Positions 9,010 through 21,466 of a DNA stretch of 64,000 nt are shown here, in pieces; position 1 is the stretch's first letter; each line of letters starts with the position of its first letter. The stretch comes from Peteryoungia aggregata LMG 23059. GTDB taxonomy: Bacteria > Pseudomonadota > Alphaproteobacteria > Rhizobiales > Rhizobiaceae. The notes below the pieces were generated by a model. The model searched no databases. It had not been told where the DNA came from and was given only the letters and a program-made list of their open reading frames with translations. Position numbers and translations under genes: made by a program. Location: NCBI RefSeq assembly GCF_030814435.1, contig NZ_JAUSUW010000003.1, positions 124,001 to 188,000 of the forward strand. The letters are read 5' to 3'.

Positions 9010-9612
9010 CTAAAGGCTCGCAAAGGCGACCCTGATCCTTGCCAGGAAGCTCCGGCGCTTCTCATCCGTCGCGCGATCCATGTCGTGAATGGCGAGCATG
9101 CGGAAATCGACGCCCTTGGCACAGAAGGCGGCTACGCCGCGCTTCAGGATGCGTTTGACCGGATTGCCCATGTAGAGATGAACGACCCACCAGGGCGAGC
9201 CGGTCGAAGTCACGACCCAGAAGCTGCGGATATTGGTCATCAACGGCACGATGCGCCCGCCGGCCTTGTCGTGGCCGAAGGCGACGCCGGGGACGAAGAT
9301 GCGGTCGATGAAGCCTTTCATGATGGCCGGCAGGTTGAACCACCATTGCGGAAAGACCAGCACGAGACCATCGGCTGCCTTCAGCCGCTCAACGATGCCG
9401 GAGACGTCTGCAGGCGGTTGATAACCGGGCTCCATATAGGCGGCGCGCTCGGCGGCCGAGAGGCGCGGGTCGAAATCCTCGGCATAGAGATCGAGCAGAT
9501 CGACCGCATGCCCCTTCGCTTCCAGCGTCTCGACCACCGTTTTCGCTGCAGAAGCGGCGAAGCTTTCCGGCAAGGGATGGGCGAGCACGACGAGAAAGCG
9601 TCGGGCGACCAT
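9010..9612 (-). CDS. NAD(P)H:quinone oxidoreductase family flavoprotein
   Basis: Protein of 200 residues of the flavodoxin-like NAD(P)H dehydrogenase (quinone)/YwrO-MdaB group. Features are the N-terminal FLVVLAHPLPESF, the FPQWWFNLPAIMKGFIDRIFVPG FMN-contact segment and the TSTGSPWW loop. It probably reduces quinones by two electrons with NAD(P)H. Its start codon overlaps the xseA stop by one base (TGATG), so it is translationally linked to xseA, though no functional link is obvious. Confidence 0.88.
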   Translation of the reverse strand: MVARRFLVVLAHPLPESFAASAAKTVVETLEAKGHAVDLLDLYAEDFDPRLSAAERAAYMEPGYQPPADVSGIVERLKAADGLVLVFPQWWFNLPAIMKGFIDRIFVPGVAFGHDKAGGRIVPLMTNIRSFWVVTSTGSPWWVVHLYMGNPVKRILKRGVAAFCAKGVDFRMLAIHDMDRATDEKRRSFLARIRVAFASL

Positions 9613-11222
9613 CAGAACAGACTGCCCTGCCCAGCGGGCGGCTCGCTCTTGCGCGCCGGCTTGGAGACGGCTGCAGCACGCGCCGGCTGCGGAGCGGATG
9701 GCTCCGGCGGTGCTACACCTTCGCCGGCGACGGCAGCGACGCGGCCATCGGCAAATTCGATCGCGATCGTCTGGCCATGCGACAGCCCGTCGGCTCGCGA
9801 GACGGGACGGTCGTTCTCGTCGCGGATCACGGCATAACCGCGAGCGAGCACATTCTTGTAAGAGAGCGACTGCAGCACGCGATCCTGCGCCACAAGCGCC
9901 TGCCGGGCCCGGCGGAGATCATTCATCACCGCACTGTCGGCACGACGCCCCAGGCTTTCCAGCCGATCCCTGGAACGCGCCGTCATCGCCTTCAGCCGAG
10001 CCGGTACCGCCGTCAGCGTCGCATCGAAGCGGCCTAGGCGCGCCTTGTTGCGCTCGATCAGGCGCTCGATGACACGTTCGGCGCGAACGGCGTTTTCGGA
10101 TAGTTTCTGCTTACGCTCCACCAACTGCCGCGCCAGCATGTCAGGCGAGAGCTTCGCGGCCGCGCGCTCGAAGCTGCGGCGTTTGTTCATCGTGTTGAGC
10201 TCAAGACTGCGGCCAAGACCGGCGGCTGCCTCGTCAAAGCGGCGGCGCGGCAAGGCGAGCAACTGGTCGAGCGAGGGCAGCGCCCGCACGAGGCTGCGCA
10301 GGTTCTGGCGGCGTGTATCCATCTGTCGGTTCATGGCGCCAGACAGCCGGGCGGAAAGCGTTGCGACCTGCGCTTCGAGATCGGCTTTGACCGGGACCGC
10401 CATTTCAGCCGCCCCCGTCGGGGTCGGCGCACGCACATCGGCGGCGTAGTCGATCAGCGTCCAGTCGGTCTCGTGGCCGACGGCGGAGATCAGCGGAATG
10501 GTGCTGGCAGCGGCCGCACGCACCACCGCCTCGTCGTTGAAGCTCCAGAGATCCTCAAGGCTGCCACCACCGCGCGCGACGATCAGAACGTCGGGACGCG
10601 GAATCGCTCCGCCATGCTCCAGCGCATTGAAGCCCTGGATCGCGTTCGCCACCTCGTCGCCGGAGCCTTCGCCCTGCACCTTGACCGGCCAAACCAGCAC
10701 ATGGACGGGAAAGCGATCGGAGATGCGGTGCAGGATATCGCGGATGACGGCACCGGTGGGCGAGGTCACGACGCCGATCACCTTTGGCAGAAAGGGCAGG
10801 AGCTGCTTGCGCGCGGGGTCGAACAGGCCTTCCGCCGTAAAGCGGCGCTTACGCTCCTCGATCAGCGCCATCAGCGCCCCGGCACCCGCAGGCTCCATCT
10901 GCTCGATGACGATCTGGTATTTCGACGAACCGGGGAAGGTCGTCACCTTGCCGGTGGCAATAACCTCCATGCCCTCTTCCGGGCGATATTTCAGCTTGGA
11001 AAAGGAGCCCTTCCAGATCACTGCATCGATGCGGGCCTTGTCGTCCTTCAGGCTGAAATAGGCATGGCCGGAGGAATGCGGCCCGCGATAGCCGGAGATT
11101 TCGCCGCGCACACGAACATGATCGAAGGAGGTTTCGATGGTGCGCTTGATCGAGCCCGAGAGTTCCGAAACGGAGAACTCGGTGAGGTTCGTCGGCGAAT
11201 CGCTGTCGAAGAAATTGCTCAT
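9612..11222 (-). CDS. xseA: Exodeoxyribonuclease VII large subunit
   Basis: Protein of 536 residues. An N-terminal OB-fold ([20 protein letters not shown]) is followed by the catalytic domain ([45 protein letters not shown]) and a long coiled-coil C-terminal region. With XseB it degrades single-stranded DNA in both directions. The ATG at 11222 is preferred over that at 11228 because AGGA then sits seven bases upstream, and it matches the common rhizobial N-terminus MSNFF. xseB is not in the window. Confidence 0.95.
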   Translation of the reverse strand: MSNFFDSDSPTNLTEFSVSELSGSIKRTIETSFDHVRVRGEISGYRGPHSSGHAYFSLKDDKARIDAVIWKGSFSKLKYRPEEGMEVIATGKVTTFPGSSKYQIVIEQMEPAGAGALMALIEERKRRFTAEGLFDPARKQLLPFLPKVIGVVTSPTGAVIRDILHRISDRFPVHVLVWPVKVQGEGSGDEVANAIQGFNALEHGGAIPRPDVLIVARGGGSLEDLWSFNDEAVVRAAAASTIPLISAVGHETDWTLIDYAADVRAPTPTGAAEMAVPVKADLEAQVATLSARLSGAMNRQMDTRRQNLRSLVRALPSLDQLLALPRRRFDEAAAGLGRSLELNTMNKRRSFERAAAKLSPDMLARQLVERKQKLSENAVRAERVIERLIERNKARLGRFDATLTAVPARLKAMTARSRDRLESLGRRADSAVMNDLRRARQALVAQDRVLQSLSYKNVLARGYAVIRDENDRPVSRADGLSHGQTIAIEFADGRVAAVAGEGVAPPEPSAPQPARAAAVSKPARKSEPPAGQGSLF

Positions 11223-11288
11223 GGCCATTTCCTAGCGGAAAATCCGAGCTAGATCAGCCCGCCTACGGAGGTGATCCCGCGCTTTCCG

Positions 11289-13121
11289 TCAGGGCAGTTC
11301 GACGCTGTAGATCTGCATGCCCGATGGACCATCGACAGGCACGGGCCGGAGATAGGCGGGCACCTTGCCCTTCATCATGCCCGCATAGAGGCCGTCGGCC
11401 TTACTCGCGGCGATATTCTGCGTCTGCGTGGCTTCGGGGCAGAACACCAGGATCGTGGCGCCCGCACCCCGCAGGAAGGCCGCCGCCTCCTCAGGCTTGG
11501 CGAGACCGACATGCAGCTCGGTCAACATGCCGCCCTGATTGCGGTGATAGGGGCCCGAAAGGGAACGGTGACGTGTGAAGCGCAGGATTTCCGGACCGAG
11601 GTCAGATGCGGCGACAACCGTGCCTGTGGGCAGGCCGTTCAGCGTCGCAAAACCCGCCGGCGCATCGCAGGCCGGCGCGCTTTGGGCCGTGGCCGACGGT
11701 GTCTCGGCTAGTCCCTTCATGCGGTTCATCACGCCCGCCGTGCCTTCGACGAAGAGCACGCCAAAGAGCGCCCAGGCGCTCGGAACGGAAAGAAACGCCG
11801 ACAGCGCAAAGAGCAGTCCGGTTCCCAGCTGCTCGGGCTCCTCGCGGGCCTTGCGGCGGAGTTCGCCGATCAGCAGTGCCAGCGGCGGGATGGCCAGCAG
11901 ATTGGCGAAGATCGCACCGCGCACCTGCACGAGAGCAATAAGGAAGGAAACGCCAACGAGGGCCAGAAGGATGGCATGAGCACGGGGCCGATCGCCGCCG
12001 AGAATACGGAAGACGCAGACGCAGATCGCGAAGAAGCCCACCGCATAGAAACCACCGAAGGCCGAAGGCTCCTTTTCAAGCTGATCGAGGAAGGACTGCG
12101 CCTCGATCACGCCGGAGAGCCAGAGCGAGTGGAGCAGCGGATCAAGCTCGTTCAGCGGGTTCTGCAGGCATTGCGGCGCGATGGTCACGGCGCCGGCAAG
12201 CACCAGCACGCCGGTGACGCCGATCGCGACGATGCGCAGGCGCTGATCCTGCATGCCCGGCAGCTGGGTCGCGATGAACAGTGACGCTGCACCGATGCCG
12301 ACGACGGCATAAAAGCCGATGGACAGGCTGTCACAGGTGACGGCGGCATATTGAGCGGGCGGAACCATCGCGAAGAACAGGACGGAAAGGCCGATCAGCA
12401 ACGACAGCGCGAAGGCTCGCGCCGCTCGTGCATAGGCGGCCCCCTCCAGCGCCCAGAGAATGCCGACGACTGCGCAGGCGGTTGCAACAAGCGGCGTCGT
12501 CTCGGCGCCGATCGCGATCGCCAGTGCCGCCGCCACGCCTGCAAACACATGGCTTACCGCGCCCCGCGAAGGATCGAGCAGACCGGCGGCGATCGTCGCC
12601 ACAAGCACAAGCTGGACATTGTGATGGTCGATGGAGCCGGGCAGGAAGCGATTGCCGGTGATCACGAAGACCGAAGTCAACAACAGCGCGACATGCATGG
12701 TGACATTGTCGCCGATCCGGCGTGCGGCCAGGGCAACGGCCAACATCAGGGGCAGGATCAGCACGAAAGGCCAGACCAGCAAGGCAAGCGCTTCGGCCTG
12801 CGCCATAGGCACGATCTGGGCGAAAAACTTGATCAGTAGCGCGATCGGCAGATCGATCAAGCGCGACCAGTGCATCAGGGTGCCACCCGCCAGTCCGAGA
12901 CGGTACTGCGTCAGATCGAACCAGGACTGGCCGGCCAGGAGATCCCGCACCTGGACCAGACGCATGATGTCGTCATTGTCGGCGCCGACATAATCGCTGG
13001 CTGCCGGTAGGTTCAGCAGCGCCAGAACCACCATGGTAACCAGGCCATAGACGAGGACCCAGAGGACGAGCGGCCGCGAAGAGGGGCGAAGCGACGCGCC
13101 CGGCAAGGTGATGTCGGCCAT
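11289..13121 (-). CDS. Polytopic membrane protein, probable GT-C-fold glycosyltransferase
   Basis: Protein of 610 residues with roughly a dozen membrane segments. The first periplasmic loop carries GADNDDIMR (residues 46-54), placed like the acidic motif of GT-C enzymes. A second loop has SIDHHN (163-168), which recalls the DHH motif of STT3/AglB oligosaccharyltransferases. The C-terminal quarter is a soluble domain ending in an IYSVELP strand. Homologues are often called simply membrane proteins. It is divergent from a GT2/GtrA pair, so transfer of a lipid-linked sugar in the periplasm is a reasonable inference. The start at 13121 has GGAGG about eleven bases upstream. Confidence 0.7.
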   Translation of the reverse strand: MADITLPGASLRPSSRPLVLWVLVYGLVTMVVLALLNLPAASDYVGADNDDIMRLVQVRDLLAGQSWFDLTQYRLGLAGGTLMHWSRLIDLPIALLIKFFAQIVPMAQAEALALLVWPFVLILPLMLAVALAARRIGDNVTMHVALLLTSVFVITGNRFLPGSIDHHNVQLVLVATIAAGLLDPSRGAVSHVFAGVAAALAIAIGAETTPLVATACAVVGILWALEGAAYARAARAFALSLLIGLSVLFFAMVPPAQYAAVTCDSLSIGFYAVVGIGAASLFIATQLPGMQDQRLRIVAIGVTGVLVLAGAVTIAPQCLQNPLNELDPLLHSLWLSGVIEAQSFLDQLEKEPSAFGGFYAVGFFAICVCVFRILGGDRPRAHAILLALVGVSFLIALVQVRGAIFANLLAIPPLALLIGELRRKAREEPEQLGTGLLFALSAFLSVPSAWALFGVLFVEGTAGVMNRMKGLAETPSATAQSAPACDAPAGFATLNGLPTGTVVAASDLGPEILRFTRHRSLSGPYHRNQGGMLTELHVGLAKPEEAAAFLRGAGATILVFCPEATQTQNIAASKADGLYAGMMKGKVPAYLRPVPVDGPSGMQIYSVELP

Positions 13122-13305
13122 GGTTCGCAAAACCTCCAAAACCGCATGCGCCAGCCCCGCAAGGGCTTCCGCAACCGGCCATATTTCAAAGACTGATCGT
13201 TCCCGAAACCTAGCCTTAACCTTCTCAAGAAATAGTAAAACCAATGGCAGCCCTGAGGCGGCCCGAAGCCAAATGCCCGAACCCCAGCGCTATGAGCAGG
13301 TCCCC

Positions 13306-14343
13306 ATGAGCCATTCGGCCACCCCTTCCCTCGACATCGCCGTTCTCCTGCCGTGCTATAACGAGGCCGCCACGATCGGGCAGGTCGTGACCGATTTCCG
13401 CGCGGCGCTGCCGGAGGCGAAGATCTATGTCTACGACAATAACTCGACCGACGGCACGGCGCTCAAAGCCATGCTGGCGGGTGCGACCGTCGTGCGCGAG
13501 CGCCGCCAGGGCAAGGGCCATGTGGTGCGCCGCATGTTCTGCGACATCGATGCCGACATCTACATCATGGCCGATGGCGACGGGACCTATGGACCCGCCG
13601 ACGCCGAGGAACTGATCCGCACGCTGATCACCGAGCGTGCCGACATGGTGGTCGGTACACGCCGGGGCGTGCATGACGATGCCGGGCGCCAGGGCCATGC
13701 CTTCGGCAACCGCTTGTTCAACCTGCTTTACCGCGTGCTGTTCGGCAATGACTTCACGGATATTCTCTCGGGCTACCGCGCATTTTCGCGCCGCTATGTG
13801 AAGAGCTTCCCCGCCGTTTCCGCCGGCTTCGAGATCGAGACGGAAATGTCGGTGCATGCCTCGCGGCTGAAGCTTCCGGTCTGCGAGATCGAGCTCGATT
13901 ACGGCCGCCGGCCGGAGGGCTCGCATTCGAAGCTCTCGACCTTCAAGGATGGCTTCAAGATCCTCTGGATGTTTGCCATGCTGATGAAGGAAACGCGGCC
14001 CTTCGCCTTCTTCGGCCTGATCGCGGCTGGCCTGATGGGCGCCAGCCTCGGCTTCATGGCACCGGTGCTCTTTGAATTCTTCACCACCGGCCTTGTCTCG
14101 CGCATGCCGACCTGGATTGCGGCGATGGCACTGACAATGATGTCCTTCCTGTCCTTCACGGCAGCGCTCATCCTGGATTCCGTCGCGCGCTCTCGCGCCG
14201 AGCAGCTCAGGATCCACTATCTGACACTGCCCGCCCTCAGCACGGCCAAGGTCCAGGTTGAGCCTGTATCGGCAACCGAAAAGCCGAAGCGTGAGCGTTC
14301 GCCCAAGACTGCGGCCAAGGGCGGCTCGTCCCGCGCGGCATGA
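13306..14343 (+). CDS. Family 2 glycosyltransferase, dolichyl/polyprenyl-phosphate sugar synthase type
   Basis: Protein of 345 residues. The N-terminal GT2 domain begins IAVLLPCYNEAATIGQVV and contains the acidic MADGDGTYGPAD motif and GYRAFSRRYVKSFP. The C-terminal part has two membrane segments (near 225-250 and 265-290) and a basic tail. Such enzymes load a sugar onto polyprenyl phosphate at the inner membrane. The next gene, GtrA-like, starts within its stop codon (ATGA). The start at 13306 gives a normal N-terminus; upstream in-frame starts overlap the promoter region of the divergent gene. Confidence 0.88.
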   Translation: MSHSATPSLDIAVLLPCYNEAATIGQVVTDFRAALPEAKIYVYDNNSTDGTALKAMLAGATVVRERRQGKGHVVRRMFCDIDADIYIMADGDGTYGPADAEELIRTLITERADMVVGTRRGVHDDAGRQGHAFGNRLFNLLYRVLFGNDFTDILSGYRAFSRRYVKSFPAVSAGFEIETEMSVHASRLKLPVCEIELDYGRRPEGSHSKLSTFKDGFKILWMFAMLMKETRPFAFFGLIAAGLMGASLGFMAPVLFEFFTTGLVSRMPTWIAAMALTMMSFLSFTAALILDSVARSRAEQLRIHYLTLPALSTAKVQVEPVSATEKPKRERSPKTAAKGGSSRAA

Positions 14344-14714
14344 AGAAGTTTCTGCGCTTCGCCGTCGTCGGCGCCACCGGCTTTCTCGTCGATGCCGGTG
14401 TGCTCTGGCTGTTCCTGACCTTCACGCCGATCGGGCCGCTCCCCGCCCGCATCGTGGCAATCGCGGTTGCCATGACGACAACCTGGCTGCTCAACCGCCA
14501 TTTCACCTTCGGCGCCTCGAAACGCTCTATTGTCAGCGAGGGCTTTCGCTATGGCTTCATTGGCGCCGTGACGTCGCTGATCAATTACGGGGTCTATGCC
14601 CTGCTCCTGATCGGCGCGCCGCTGCTTAGCCCCTATGCCGCGCTGGTGTTCGCCTCCATCGCAGCCATGCTGTTCAGTTTCTTCGGCTATTCGCGCTACG
14701 TCTTTCGCCGCTAG
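14340..14714 (+). CDS. GtrA-family membrane protein (probable polyprenyl-phosphate-sugar flippase)
   Basis: Protein of 124 residues with four membrane segments, starting MKKFLRFAVVGATGFLVD and containing LLNRHFTF and YGFIGAVTSLINY, all typical of GtrA. GtrA proteins are thought to flip polyprenyl-linked sugars across the inner membrane. It overlaps the upstream GT2 gene by four bases. Together with the divergent GT-C-like protein it completes a three-part sugar-modification system resembling O-antigen glucosylation gtrABC sets. Confidence 0.9.
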   Translation: MKKFLRFAVVGATGFLVDAGVLWLFLTFTPIGPLPARIVAIAVAMTTTWLLNRHFTFGASKRSIVSEGFRYGFIGAVTSLINYGVYALLLIGAPLLSPYAALVFASIAAMLFSFFGYSRYVFRR

Positions 14715-14729
14715 AGCAAAAGCCGCCGC

Positions 14730-15716
14730 TTACACCGCTTCCCAGCCATCCTTGTCCGCCGCGCGATAGATAGCGTCGATCAGCTTCTGGTTCGCTTTCG
14801 AGCTTTCCAGCGTGACGACCTCACCCTTGGTGCCGGCCACTGCGCGGGCGAAGGCTTCGGCCTCCAGCTTGTATTGACGGCTGTCGGGGAAGCGGAATAT
14901 CTGCGAAGCGTTGTGGCTGCGGTTGGTGAGCTCGACTTCCTCGGCGCCCCAGCGGTCGGCGTTGAAAGGCGACTTCACCTCGATGAAGCCATCCGTGCCG
15001 TGGAAGACCATCAGCTGGCGGTTGGCCATCTGGGTGGCGACGTAGAAGTTCAGTTCGAAGTCACCGAAATCCGCCTTGACGCTTGCATAGATATCCGTGC
15101 CGAATTCCGGATCACGCTCGATGGTCGACTGGACGCGGACCGGCTCCTTGCCGGTGACGAAACGGGTGGTGATAGCAGGGTAGACACCGATATCCGGCAG
15201 AGCACCACCACCCAGCTCGGGGATGTTGCGCATGTTGCCGGGGTCGCGGTTGAAATAGGTGAAGGAGCCCTGGACCATCTTCAGCGTGCCGATGACGCCC
15301 TGGCTCAGGAGTTCGCGGACCTTCAGCCAGACCGGTGCGTAGGTCACCATGTAGGCTTCCGTGATCAGTACCTTGTTGCGCTCGCGGGCCGCGATGATCT
15401 CGTCGATTTCTTCGGCCTTCAGCGCGATCGGCTTTTCGCAGAGCACATGCTTGCCGGCATCGGCCGCCTTGATCGCCCATTCGACATGCTGCGAGGTCGG
15501 CAGCGGAATGTAGACGGCGTCGATGACGTCGGAGGCGAACATTTCCTCGTAAGACCCAAAAGCATGGGGAACCGAGAAGCGGTCGGCCATCTCGCGGGCT
15601 CGGGCCAGATCGCGGCTCGCAACCGCCGTGACGACGGCGTTTTCGGCATCCTGGATCGCCGGCACCACAAGCTCGCGACCGATCTTGGCCGTCGACAGAA
15701 TTCCGAAACGCAGCAT
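14730..15716 (-). CDS. Gfo/Idh/MocA-family NAD(P)-dependent oxidoreductase
   Basis: Protein of 328 residues. An N-terminal Rossmann fold ([20 protein letters not shown]) is followed by the family's CEKPIAL motif with the catalytic lysine, and a C-terminal alpha/beta domain with [14 protein letters not shown]. It probably oxidises or reduces a sugar, inositol or other polyol. GAGGAGG precedes the start. It is convergent with GtrA and has no operon partners. Confidence 0.9.
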   Translation of the reverse strand: MLRFGILSTAKIGRELVVPAIQDAENAVVTAVASRDLARAREMADRFSVPHAFGSYEEMFASDVIDAVYIPLPTSQHVEWAIKAADAGKHVLCEKPIALKAEEIDEIIAARERNKVLITEAYMVTYAPVWLKVRELLSQGVIGTLKMVQGSFTYFNRDPGNMRNIPELGGGALPDIGVYPAITTRFVTGKEPVRVQSTIERDPEFGTDIYASVKADFGDFELNFYVATQMANRQLMVFHGTDGFIEVKSPFNADRWGAEEVELTNRSHNASQIFRFPDSRQYKLEAEAFARAVAGTKGEVVTLESSKANQKLIDAIYRAADKDGWEAV

Positions 15717-16959
15717 CTTTAGTCCTCCTCAAAATGTCGGGGCGGACATTAGGCGAAGCCTCAGCAGGGCGCAACGAGGTTCGGCGCCCCTCTGCCAGTC
15801 TGAAGGCCAAGACCACTGCGACACTGGAAGGCCGCAAAGGCAAGCCAATATCCAGCCATGCGCGGGAGATAGGACAACCCCGCTTCAGAACAGATCAATG
15901 CTTTTCAATGGTGCCGTCGACTTACGCTTGATAGCGTCGCCCTGATCCTTCCCTCCCCATCTATCCGAGGCTTCCCATGCAGAAACGTGCTCTCGGCCGC
16001 ACCGGCCTTTCGATCGCTCCCGTTGTCTTTGGTGGCAATGTCTTCGGCTGGACGGCTGATGAGCAGACGTCGTTCGACCTTCTCGACCGCTTCTTCGAAG
16101 CCGGCTTCGACACCATCGACACGGCCGACGTATACTCGTCCTGGGTCGAGGGGCATGTCGGCGGGGAGAGCGAAGCCATCATCGGACAGTGGCTGAAACA
16201 CGGTTCCGTTTCGCGCGATCGCGTGACGATCGTCAGCAAGGTGGGCTTCGACACGCAGGGTCGAAAGACAGGACTATCGGCGAAATGGATCCAAGAGGCG
16301 GTGGACGCGTCTCTCCAGCGGCTGGGAACCGACCATATCGATCTCTATCTCGCGCATAAGCCGGACGAGGACACCCCGATCGAGGAAACGCTGGACGCCT
16401 TCGACAGGCTCAAGCGGGATGGCAAGGTCAGGGCGATCGGCTGCTCGAACTATGATGCCGGGCAGTTCAAGCATTCGCTCGACGCCGCAAGGAACGCTGG
16501 CCTGCCGCGCTTCGATGTCCTGCAGCCGGAATACAATCTTTACAGCCGCGACCGTTTCGAGGGGCCGATCCGCGACCTCTGTCTGGCTGAAGAGATTGGT
16601 GTCATCAGCTACTACGCCCTGGCCGCCGGCTTTCTCACGGGCAAATACCGCAAGCCGGAAGACACGGTGAACTCCTCCCGCGCCTACCGGGTGGGCAGCT
16701 ATCTGGACGAGAAGGGCCATCGCATCCTCGGCGCCCTCGACCAGGTGGCAGCGGAAACCAGCACCAGCCCTGCTACCGTCGCCATCGCCTGGATCGCCGC
16801 CCAGCCCGGCATCACCGCCCCGATTGCGTCCGCGACCAGCCTGCGCCAGTTGGACAGCCTGATTGCCGCCGGTAAGCTTCAGCTGACGAAGGCGCAGATC
16901 GACGCGCTCAACGCTGCGGGCGCCTGGCCTCCAGGACACGAGCGTCGACAGGTCGGTGT

Positions 16960-18979
<2,020 letters not shown>

Positions 18980-18983
18980 GTCG

Positions 18984-19019
18984 ATCGAGTACTTCCGCCA
19001 AGAGCCGGAAGTACTCGAT
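18984..19019. terminator. Perfect 14-base inverted repeat between convergent genes
   Basis: ATCGAGTACTTCCG (18984-18997) and CGGAAGTACTCGAT (19006-19019) pair perfectly around an eight-base loop, four bases after the reductase stop. There is no T-run, so it may be a bidirectional transcript-ending or 3'-stabilising hairpin rather than a classical terminator. Confidence 0.5.
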
Positions 19020-19082
19020 CTGCCTTGTTTCGACGCAGTCCGGACGCAAAACCGCTGACGCACTTTTGCTGGACATGCTCTG

Positions 19083-19943
19083 TCAGGCAAAGCGCCGGCT
19101 TGCCGCCACGCAGAGAACAACCAGCAGGGCTGTTGCCAGCATGGGAAGGCTTACCGTCTCATGCAGCAGCCCTGCGGCCAGCACGAAGCTCAGAAACGGC
19201 TGCAGCAGCTGCAGCTGTCCGACCGAAGCAATGCCGCCCAAGGCGAGGCCGCGATACCAGAAGATGAAGCCGATCATCATGCTGAACAGCGAAACGTAAG
19301 CGAGCGCCAACCAGCCGGATGTCGACACGGCCCCCAGATCGCCGGGCACGGTCCACAGAGCGATCGGCAGCATGACCGGCAGCGACATCACAAGCGCCCA
19401 GCTGATGACCTGCCAGCCACCAAGGCGACGCGACAGGCGCGCGCCCTCTGCGTAACCCATTCCACAGGCGATCACTGCGGCGATCATCAGCACGGCACCT
19501 TGCACCGCCATGTCCGCCGTCGTCGACAGCGCAAAGCCTGCAACGAGTGCAGCTCCTGCTACGGAGAACATCCAGAAGACCGCCGAGGGGCGTTCGCCCG
19601 CGCGCAACACGCCGAACAGCGCCGTGCAGAGCGGCAACAGCCCGACGAAGACGATGGACTGGGCCGAATTGATGCTGGTGAGGGCCAGGGCCGTCAGCAG
19701 CGGAAAGCCGACGACGACGCCGAGTGCGACAACCGCCAGCGGTAGCAGATCGTTCCGCTCGGGCTGTTTCTCACGCAGACCGATCAGCAGGGCCGCGCCG
19801 AGGAGCGCAGCGATGATCGCCCGGGCCGAGGTCAGAAAGAGCGGAGCAAAATCGGCCAGCCCCACGCGCGTTGCCGGCAGCGAGCCGCTGAAGATCAGCA
19901 CACCGATGAAACCGCTGGCCCAGGCTTTCCACGAAATCGTCAT
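19083..19943 (-). CDS. EamA/DMT-family exporter
   Basis: Protein of 286 residues with about ten membrane segments in two EamA repeats, the usual drug/metabolite transporter layout. The start at 19943 (MTISWKAW) has GGAGA upstream; an ATG at 19955 is the alternative. It is divergent from a MocR-type regulator, a common pairing in which a PLP-sensing regulator controls an exporter of an amine or amino acid. Substrate unknown. Confidence 0.9.
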   Translation of the reverse strand: MTISWKAWASGFIGVLIFSGSLPATRVGLADFAPLFLTSARAIIAALLGAALLIGLREKQPERNDLLPLAVVALGVVVGFPLLTALALTSINSAQSIVFVGLLPLCTALFGVLRAGERPSAVFWMFSVAGAALVAGFALSTTADMAVQGAVLMIAAVIACGMGYAEGARLSRRLGGWQVISWALVMSLPVMLPIALWTVPGDLGAVSTSGWLALAYVSLFSMMIGFIFWYRGLALGGIASVGQLQLLQPFLSFVLAAGLLHETVSLPMLATALLVVLCVAASRRFA

Positions 19944-20009
19944 TCTCGTCTCCATTTGTCTGTCCGCCCTTGTCGCCTGGAGGGGCTGGCGCATCCAGAG
20001 ACGGAGCGA

Positions 20010-20029
20010 TACAATCTGGCCAAACTGTA
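20010..20029. promoter_or_regulatory. Imperfect palindrome between MocR regulator and exporter
   Basis: TACAATC (20010-20016) and AACTGTA (20023-20029) form an imperfect dyad (five of seven pairs) in the short divergent intergenic region, so this is a candidate regulator site. Evidence is positional only. Confidence 0.35.
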
Positions 20030-20050
20030 CTGATGACAAAGGCCATACAG

Positions 20051-21466
20051 ATGAATGAGCGCGTTCAACCACCGGATCCGCCAGCGTCTAGGACGGCGCT
20101 TGTCATGACAGAGATTCGCGGGCGCATCGGCGCGGGCCAGCTGGTGCCCAATGACCGGCTGCCATCGATCCGGCGCCTCGCCATCGCGCTCTCGGTCTCG
20201 CCCTCCACCGTCGTCGAGGCCTATGACCGGCTCTCCGCCGAGGGGCTGATCCGCCCCCGCCCGGGCTCCGGCTTCTTCGTGACCGAGGCCGGCCGCACGC
20301 CCGCACCACTCGTCCGACTGGAGCCGCCGCGTGCGATGGAAGTCGATCCATTCTGGGTGGCGCGCCAGGCGCTGGACGCCGATCCCGGCACGTCCAAGCC
20401 CGGCTGTGGTTGGCTGCCGCCGGACTGGATGCCGACCGCACTCCTGCATGCCGGTATGCGAAACGTGCTGCGCCAGGCGACCAGTCTCACCACCGACTAC
20501 GGCCCCTCGCGCGGCAGCGCAGCTCTGCGTCGTTTCGTCGAGACGCGGCTGCGTCAGCAGTCGATTGCCTTGTCCGAAGATCAGGTCCTGCTTGCGGGCT
20601 CCGCCACCCAGGCGCTCGATCTCGTCTGCCGGCTGCTCCTGCGCCCCGGCGACCGCGTCATTGTCGATGATCCCTGCTATTTCAATTTCCAGACGCTGCT
20701 GCGCGCCCATCAGGCGATTGCAGTCCCCGTACCCTATACGGAAAACGGCCCAGACATCGCCGCCTTCGAGGCCGCCGTGACACGCCAGGCACCCCGGCTT
20801 TATCTCACCAATTCTGGCCTGCACAATCCGACCGGCGCGACGCTCTCGCCGCAGGTCGCCTTCCAGCTGCTCGGCATCATCAGCCGTTCGGATATGCTGG
20901 CCGTGGAGGACGACATTTTTGCCGATTTCGAGCCGGAGCCGGCGATCACGCTTGCCACCCTCGACGGGCTTTCCCGAGTCATCCGCATCGGCAGCTTTTC
21001 CAAGACGATCTCGGCCTCGCTGCGCACAGGCTTCATCGCCACCGATCCCGAACGCATCCGGCTCTTGACCGACCTGCAGGTCGCCATCCAGTTCGGCGGC
21101 CCGAGCCAGGTGGCGACGGAGGCGATCCATGGCGTGCTTGCAAGTGGCGGCTATCGCAAACATCTTGATCAGCTGCATCGCCGCCTCGACACCGAGCGGC
21201 GTGCGACGGCAACCCGTCTCGGTGACCTCGGCATCGCACCGGTTCTCACGCCACGCGGCGGCCCCTATCTCTGGTGCCGTATGCCTGAGGGGATCAGCTC
21301 GACTGCACTCGCCCAGGCCGCCCTGCCCCAGGGCGTGGTGCTGGCGCCCGGCAATGTCTTCAGCCCCTCGCTCTCGGCAGACGGCTTCATGCGCTTCAAC
21401 GTCGCGCATATGGGTGATATCAGACCCTTTCGGGTGTTGGAGCGGGCGCTGAAGGCGATGGGATAA
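20051..21466 (+). CDS. MocR-family transcriptional regulator (GntR HTH plus aminotransferase fold)
   Basis: Protein of about 471 residues. An N-terminal GntR winged helix (LPSIRRLAIALSVSPSTVVEAYDRL) is linked to a fold-type I aminotransferase domain with LTNSGLHNPTGATL and the PLP-lysine segment RIGSFSKTISASLR. Such regulators bind PLP, often as an external aldimine with an amine effector. The start may be the ATG at 20051 (AAGG eight bases upstream) or at 20033. It is divergent from the EamA exporter it likely controls. Confidence 0.92.
   Translation: MNERVQPPDPPASRTALVMTEIRGRIGAGQLVPNDRLPSIRRLAIALSVSPSTVVEAYDRLSAEGLIRPRPGSGFFVTEAGRTPAPLVRLEPPRAMEVDPFWVARQALDADPGTSKPGCGWLPPDWMPTALLHAGMRNVLRQATSLTTDYGPSRGSAALRRFVETRLRQQSIALSEDQVLLAGSATQALDLVCRLLLRPGDRVIVDDPCYFNFQTLLRAHQAIAVPVPYTENGPDIAAFEAAVTRQAPRLYLTNSGLHNPTGATLSPQVAFQLLGIISRSDMLAVEDDIFADFEPEPAITLATLDGLSRVIRIGSFSKTISASLRTGFIATDPERIRLLTDLQVAIQFGGPSQVATEAIHGVLASGGYRKHLDQLHRRLDTERRATATRLGDLGIAPVLTPRGGPYLWCRMPEGISSTALAQAALPQGVVLAPGNVFSPSLSADGFMRFNVAHMGDIRPFRVLERALKAMG

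Noticed and set aside
13225-14217. 330-residue minus-strand reading frame
   Set aside because: Antisense of the family 2 glycosyltransferase, which has clear motifs.
15717-15976. Possible gene in the 260-base gap before the first aldo/keto reductase
   Set aside because: Frames on both strands lack ribosome-binding sites and family resemblance; read as a divergent promoter region.
19940-21409. 489-residue minus-strand reading frame
   Set aside because: Antisense shadow of the MocR regulator gene, whose domains and motifs are intact on the plus strand.
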